This document shows positions 61,744 to 64,000 of a stretch of DNA of 64,000 nt, piece by piece. Numbering within the stretch: position 1 is the stretch's first letter; each line of letters opens with the position of its first letter. The notes beneath the pieces are model-generated. The model did not search any database and was not told where the DNA came from. It saw only the letters and a program-made list of their open reading frames with translations. The position numbers were made by a program, and so were the translations under genes. The stretch is from Zantedeschia hybrid cultivar (lineage: Eukaryota > Streptophyta > Magnoliopsida > Alismatales > Araceae), in the NCBI GenBank assembly GCA_030544215.1, contig JARZZO010000003.1:24499879-24563878 (forward strand), written 5' to 3'.

Positions 61744-64000
61744 ATGCAAGGTAGGAGATCTCAAAATCCTAACCTTCTAGGACCACTTGCTGAAATAGAA
61801 AGAATCCTACATCACAGAAATCCACCACAAGATCCAATGGCTGATAATCAGGACCCACCAAAGCAAATGAAGGACTATTTCATTCCAAATCGATATCAAC
61901 CTTCATCTTGTATTCATCTTCCTCAGAATCCAGCCAATCAATATGAAATCAAATCTAGCACCATTCAGATGCTCCCATCCTTTTATGGGAATACTAATGA
62001 AGATCCTTATAAGCGTCTGGATGAATTCCTAGAAATCTGTTCCACGGTGAAGATCCAGAATTTCACCGATGATGGCCTTAAATTGACCTTATTTCCCTTT
62101 TCATTAAAGGACAAGGCTAAATATTGGTTGGGAACCATAGGAAGGCCCATTAGGACATGGGAAGAAATGCAGAAAGAATTTCTCAAGAAGTTCTATCCCA
62201 TCGGGCGGACCAATACCATGAGACGGGCCATCACGAGTTTTACCCAAACTCCCGGGGAATTGATCCATGAATCTTGGGAAAGACTGAAAGAATTGCTTAG
62301 AAAATGCCCTCATCATGGGCTTTCAAAATGGCAAATTGTCCAAGCATTCTATGAAGGATTGTCTGAACAGTTCAGACAGATGGTGGATGCTTCATGTGGA
62401 GGGGCGTTTATGATGAAGAATGAAGATGAGGCTTATGATCTGTTTGAGATGTTAAGTGAAAATTCCATCAATCATGCCTCATTATCGTCTTATGAAAGGT
62501 CTGTTGGGCCATCTAAACGGACTGGAATGTATGAACTTAAGGCCCGCGGAGAGCCCGAATCCAGAATGGACATAAATCTGATTAATCAGAAGTTGGATAA
62601 GGTAGACGCCTTGGCCCAGAAACTAGACCAACTCTTGGCCTTAAACAAGCAAGAGCCTACTTACCCAACACAATCTAGTCCATATGAAGGCCCATCTACT
62701 GCCAATCATGATATTTGTGCCTTATGCGCAAGTCCAACCCATCAAGTGAATGAATGCCCAACTGCGGCCCAACTTCCACCATTCATTCAAGAACAAATTC
62801 AGGCCGCCCAGGGATTCTCCAGGCCCAATAATGATCCATTCTCAAATACTTACAATCCTGGCTGGAGAAATCATCCTAACTCCTCTTGGAAGAATCAACA
62901 GGCCCCATTACCAATGTCCCATCCTCCTATGCATCAAGCCCAAAAGCCACAGAACTCATTCCAACAACAATCTAATTTCTATGGAAATGTTCAGGCTAGG
63001 GGACCTCAAACCCAGTTTTCTCAACCGGCCCAGTATCAATCAGGTCAACCGGCCCAATATCAATCAAGTCAACCGGCCCACTACCACTCATTCCAATCAG
63101 GACAACCAACCCAATACCATCCTCCACCCACTTACCAGCAACCTCCTCAGCCCAACTTTGATGATAAATTCACTCAACTCCAACAACTGATTTTGACCCA
63201 GCAACAATCCATTGCTAAGTTGGAAAGTCAAATGGGCCAACTAGCTGAGGCCGCGATGCGAAGAGAAGTAGGCCAACTTCCTAGTCAACCGGTTGCTAAT
63301 CCAAGGAATCACCCTCCAGGTTTTCCACAGCAATCGGGCCTTTTACCTCAGCCTGGCCCGGTACCACAGCCTAAAGGGCCACAATTTGAGAATGCTAAAG
63401 CCATTTCAGCCCTTAGGAGTGGGAGAAGTTTAGAAAAACCACATGCAGATGGAGAGTTAGCTAAAGGTTCCACTGATGGGCCTCAGGAAATTGAAAGTGA
63501 GAGTGAAGATGAACCCATCATAGAGAAGTTGGAGGAAGATCTGAAAGGAAAAGGGAAGATTGATGAAGGCCCAAGTTCTTATAAACCTAGGGTGCCATTT
63601 CCTAATGCCTTGTTAGCTAAGCCCAATACCAGGAAGAAACTGGCCCAGAATGAGGAGTTGTTGGATTTGTTCAAACAAGTCCAAATTAATATTCCACTCC
63701 TCGATGCCATCAAGCATGTGCCAGCTTATGCTAAGTTTCTCAAGGAATTATGTACTCCACGAAGAGAATCTAGAATGGCACCCGAAAAGGTTCGGCTTTC
63801 TGAGGATGTTAGTGCAATTGTGATGAATCATTTACCCAAGAAGTTAAAGGATCCTGGAGCACCTCTAATTTCATGTGACTTAGCTGGAGTTACATTTGAT
63901 AGAGCTTTATTGGATCTGGGTGCGAGTGTAAATCTATTGCCAACAGCCATTTATGAAAAATTTGATATTGGAGAATTAAAGCCCACACCCATCATCTTGC
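61744..64000 (+). CDS. gag-pro: Athila-like gag-protease polyprotein, open to the window end (752 codons)
   Basis: ATG at 61744 is the first possible start, since TAG stands in frame at 61738. No stop occurs in 752 codons. The gag fold is at about residues 90-200 (KDKAKYWLG, TWEEMQKEFLKKFYP). A canonical zinc knuckle CX2CX4HX4C (CALCASPTHQVNEC) lies at about residues 324-337, and the Athila signature YNPGWRNHPN near residue 370. A Gln/Pro-rich linker has repeats of QPAQYQS. The protease begins near residue 715 with LLDLGASVNLLPTAIYE, with DLGAS in the place of DTGAS as is common in Athila. The protein would form particles and process the polyprotein. RT and integrase should follow outside the window. 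Unlike all other pol regions here it is unbroken. Confidence 0.93.
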   Translation, partial: MQGRRSQNPNLLGPLAEIERILHHRNPPQDPMADNQDPPKQMKDYFIPNRYQPSSCIHLPQNPANQYEIKSSTIQMLPSFYGNTNEDPYKRLDEFLEICSTVKIQNFTDDGLKLTLFPFSLKDKAKYWLGTIGRPIRTWEEMQKEFLKKFYPIGRTNTMRRAITSFTQTPGELIHESWERLKELLRKCPHHGLSKWQIVQAFYEGLSEQFRQMVDASCGGAFMMKNEDEAYDLFEMLSENSINHASLSSYERSVGPSKRTGMYELKARGEPESRMDINLINQKLDKVDALAQKLDQLLALNKQEPTYPTQSSPYEGPSTANHDICALCASPTHQVNECPTAAQLPPFIQEQIQAAQGFSRPNNDPFSNTYNPGWRNHPNSSWKNQQAPLPMSHPPMHQAQKPQNSFQQQSNFYGNVQARGPQTQFSQPAQYQSGQPAQYQSSQPAHYHSFQSGQPTQYHPPPTYQQPPQPNFDDKFTQLQQLILTQQQSIAKLESQMGQLAEAAMRREVGQLPSQPVANPRNHPPGFPQQSGLLPQPGPVPQPKGPQFENAKAISALRSGRSLEKPHADGELAKGSTDGPQEIESESEDEPIIEKLEEDLKGKGKIDEGPSSYKPRVPFPNALLAKPNTRKKLAQNEELLDLFKQVQINIPLLDAIKHVPAYAKFLKELCTPRRESRMAPEKVRLSEDVSAIVMNHLPKKLKDPGAPLISCDLAGVTFDRALLDLGASVNLLPTAIYEKFDIGELKPTPIIL

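Larger units (their letters stand above)
58538..64000 (+). mobile_element. Athila-like Ty3/gypsy element, 5' part
   Basis: This comprises a 5' LTR (58538-60796), a tRNA-Asp-type PBS, a leader and an open gag-protease frame that leaves the window. The gag sequence with TYNPGWRNHPN-like residues and the protease motif LDLGAS are familiar from the plant Athila lineage. The five bases before the LTR are GTGAA, which should recur after the 3' LTR. It is the only element here with an intact long frame, so probably young. Confidence 0.88.

Noticed and set aside
1..64000. Large window-scale inverted repeat (left A1 region against right A3 region) as a segmental duplication
   Set aside because: The two halves differ too much and are better explained as two members of one retroelement family in opposite orientations, each bounded by element ends.

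Overview
The window is nuclear DNA of a flowering plant and consists of nested LTR retrotransposons of the Ty3/gypsy superfamily. I see no host gene, rRNA or tRNA, and I cannot name the species. The evidence is structural: TG...CA long terminal repeats (LTRs), primer-binding sites (PBS), polypurine tracts (PPT), a target-site duplication, and gag, protease, reverse transcriptase, RNase H and integrase in canonical order. The Tat-lineage elements also carry the second RNase H known from plant Tat elements.

I call the elements A3, A1, A2, Ogre-like and Athila-like. A3 (+, right part 50993-58537) is the oldest layer visible. A1 (-, about 3061-50992) starts abruptly inside A3's pol, so it appears to have inserted there. 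A2 (+, 1-3060) ends exactly inside A1's 3' LTR. An Ogre-like element (+, 10848-37880, 27.0 kb, LTRs of 5140 and 5307 bp, duplicated target GCAGG) sits inside A1. An Athila-like element (+, 58538 to beyond the window) is inserted in A3. A1 without the Ogre would be about 21 kb.

The most interesting content is a set of spliced genes on the antisense strand between integrase and the 3' LTR. A1 and A3 each carry two: a gene resembling the plant DUF7745 domain, and a plant-mobile-domain (PMD) gene. The A3 PMD gene has six exons, all introns in phase 0, about 643 residues, and a C-terminal coiled coil. The Ogre carries an unrelated-looking antisense gene of five exons (about 895 residues, four canonical GT-AG introns with consistent phases) behind its own TATA box. 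All are decayed by a few stops or single-base shifts. Antisense introns cannot be removed from the sense genomic RNA, which could explain how spliced genes persist in a retroelement.

The non-coding parts are full of short imperfect palindromes of three kinds. GCGTC...GACGC hairpins occur in the LTRs, leaders and antisense-gene introns of A1, A2 and A3. TGAGTCTGCGC...GCGCAGACTCA hairpins occur in the Ogre LTRs. A third set in the Ogre 3' region has stems that co-vary between copies.

Most coding regions are broken, often by CAG to TAG or CTGG to CTAG changes. The exception is the Athila-like gag-protease frame, open for 752 codons to the window end.
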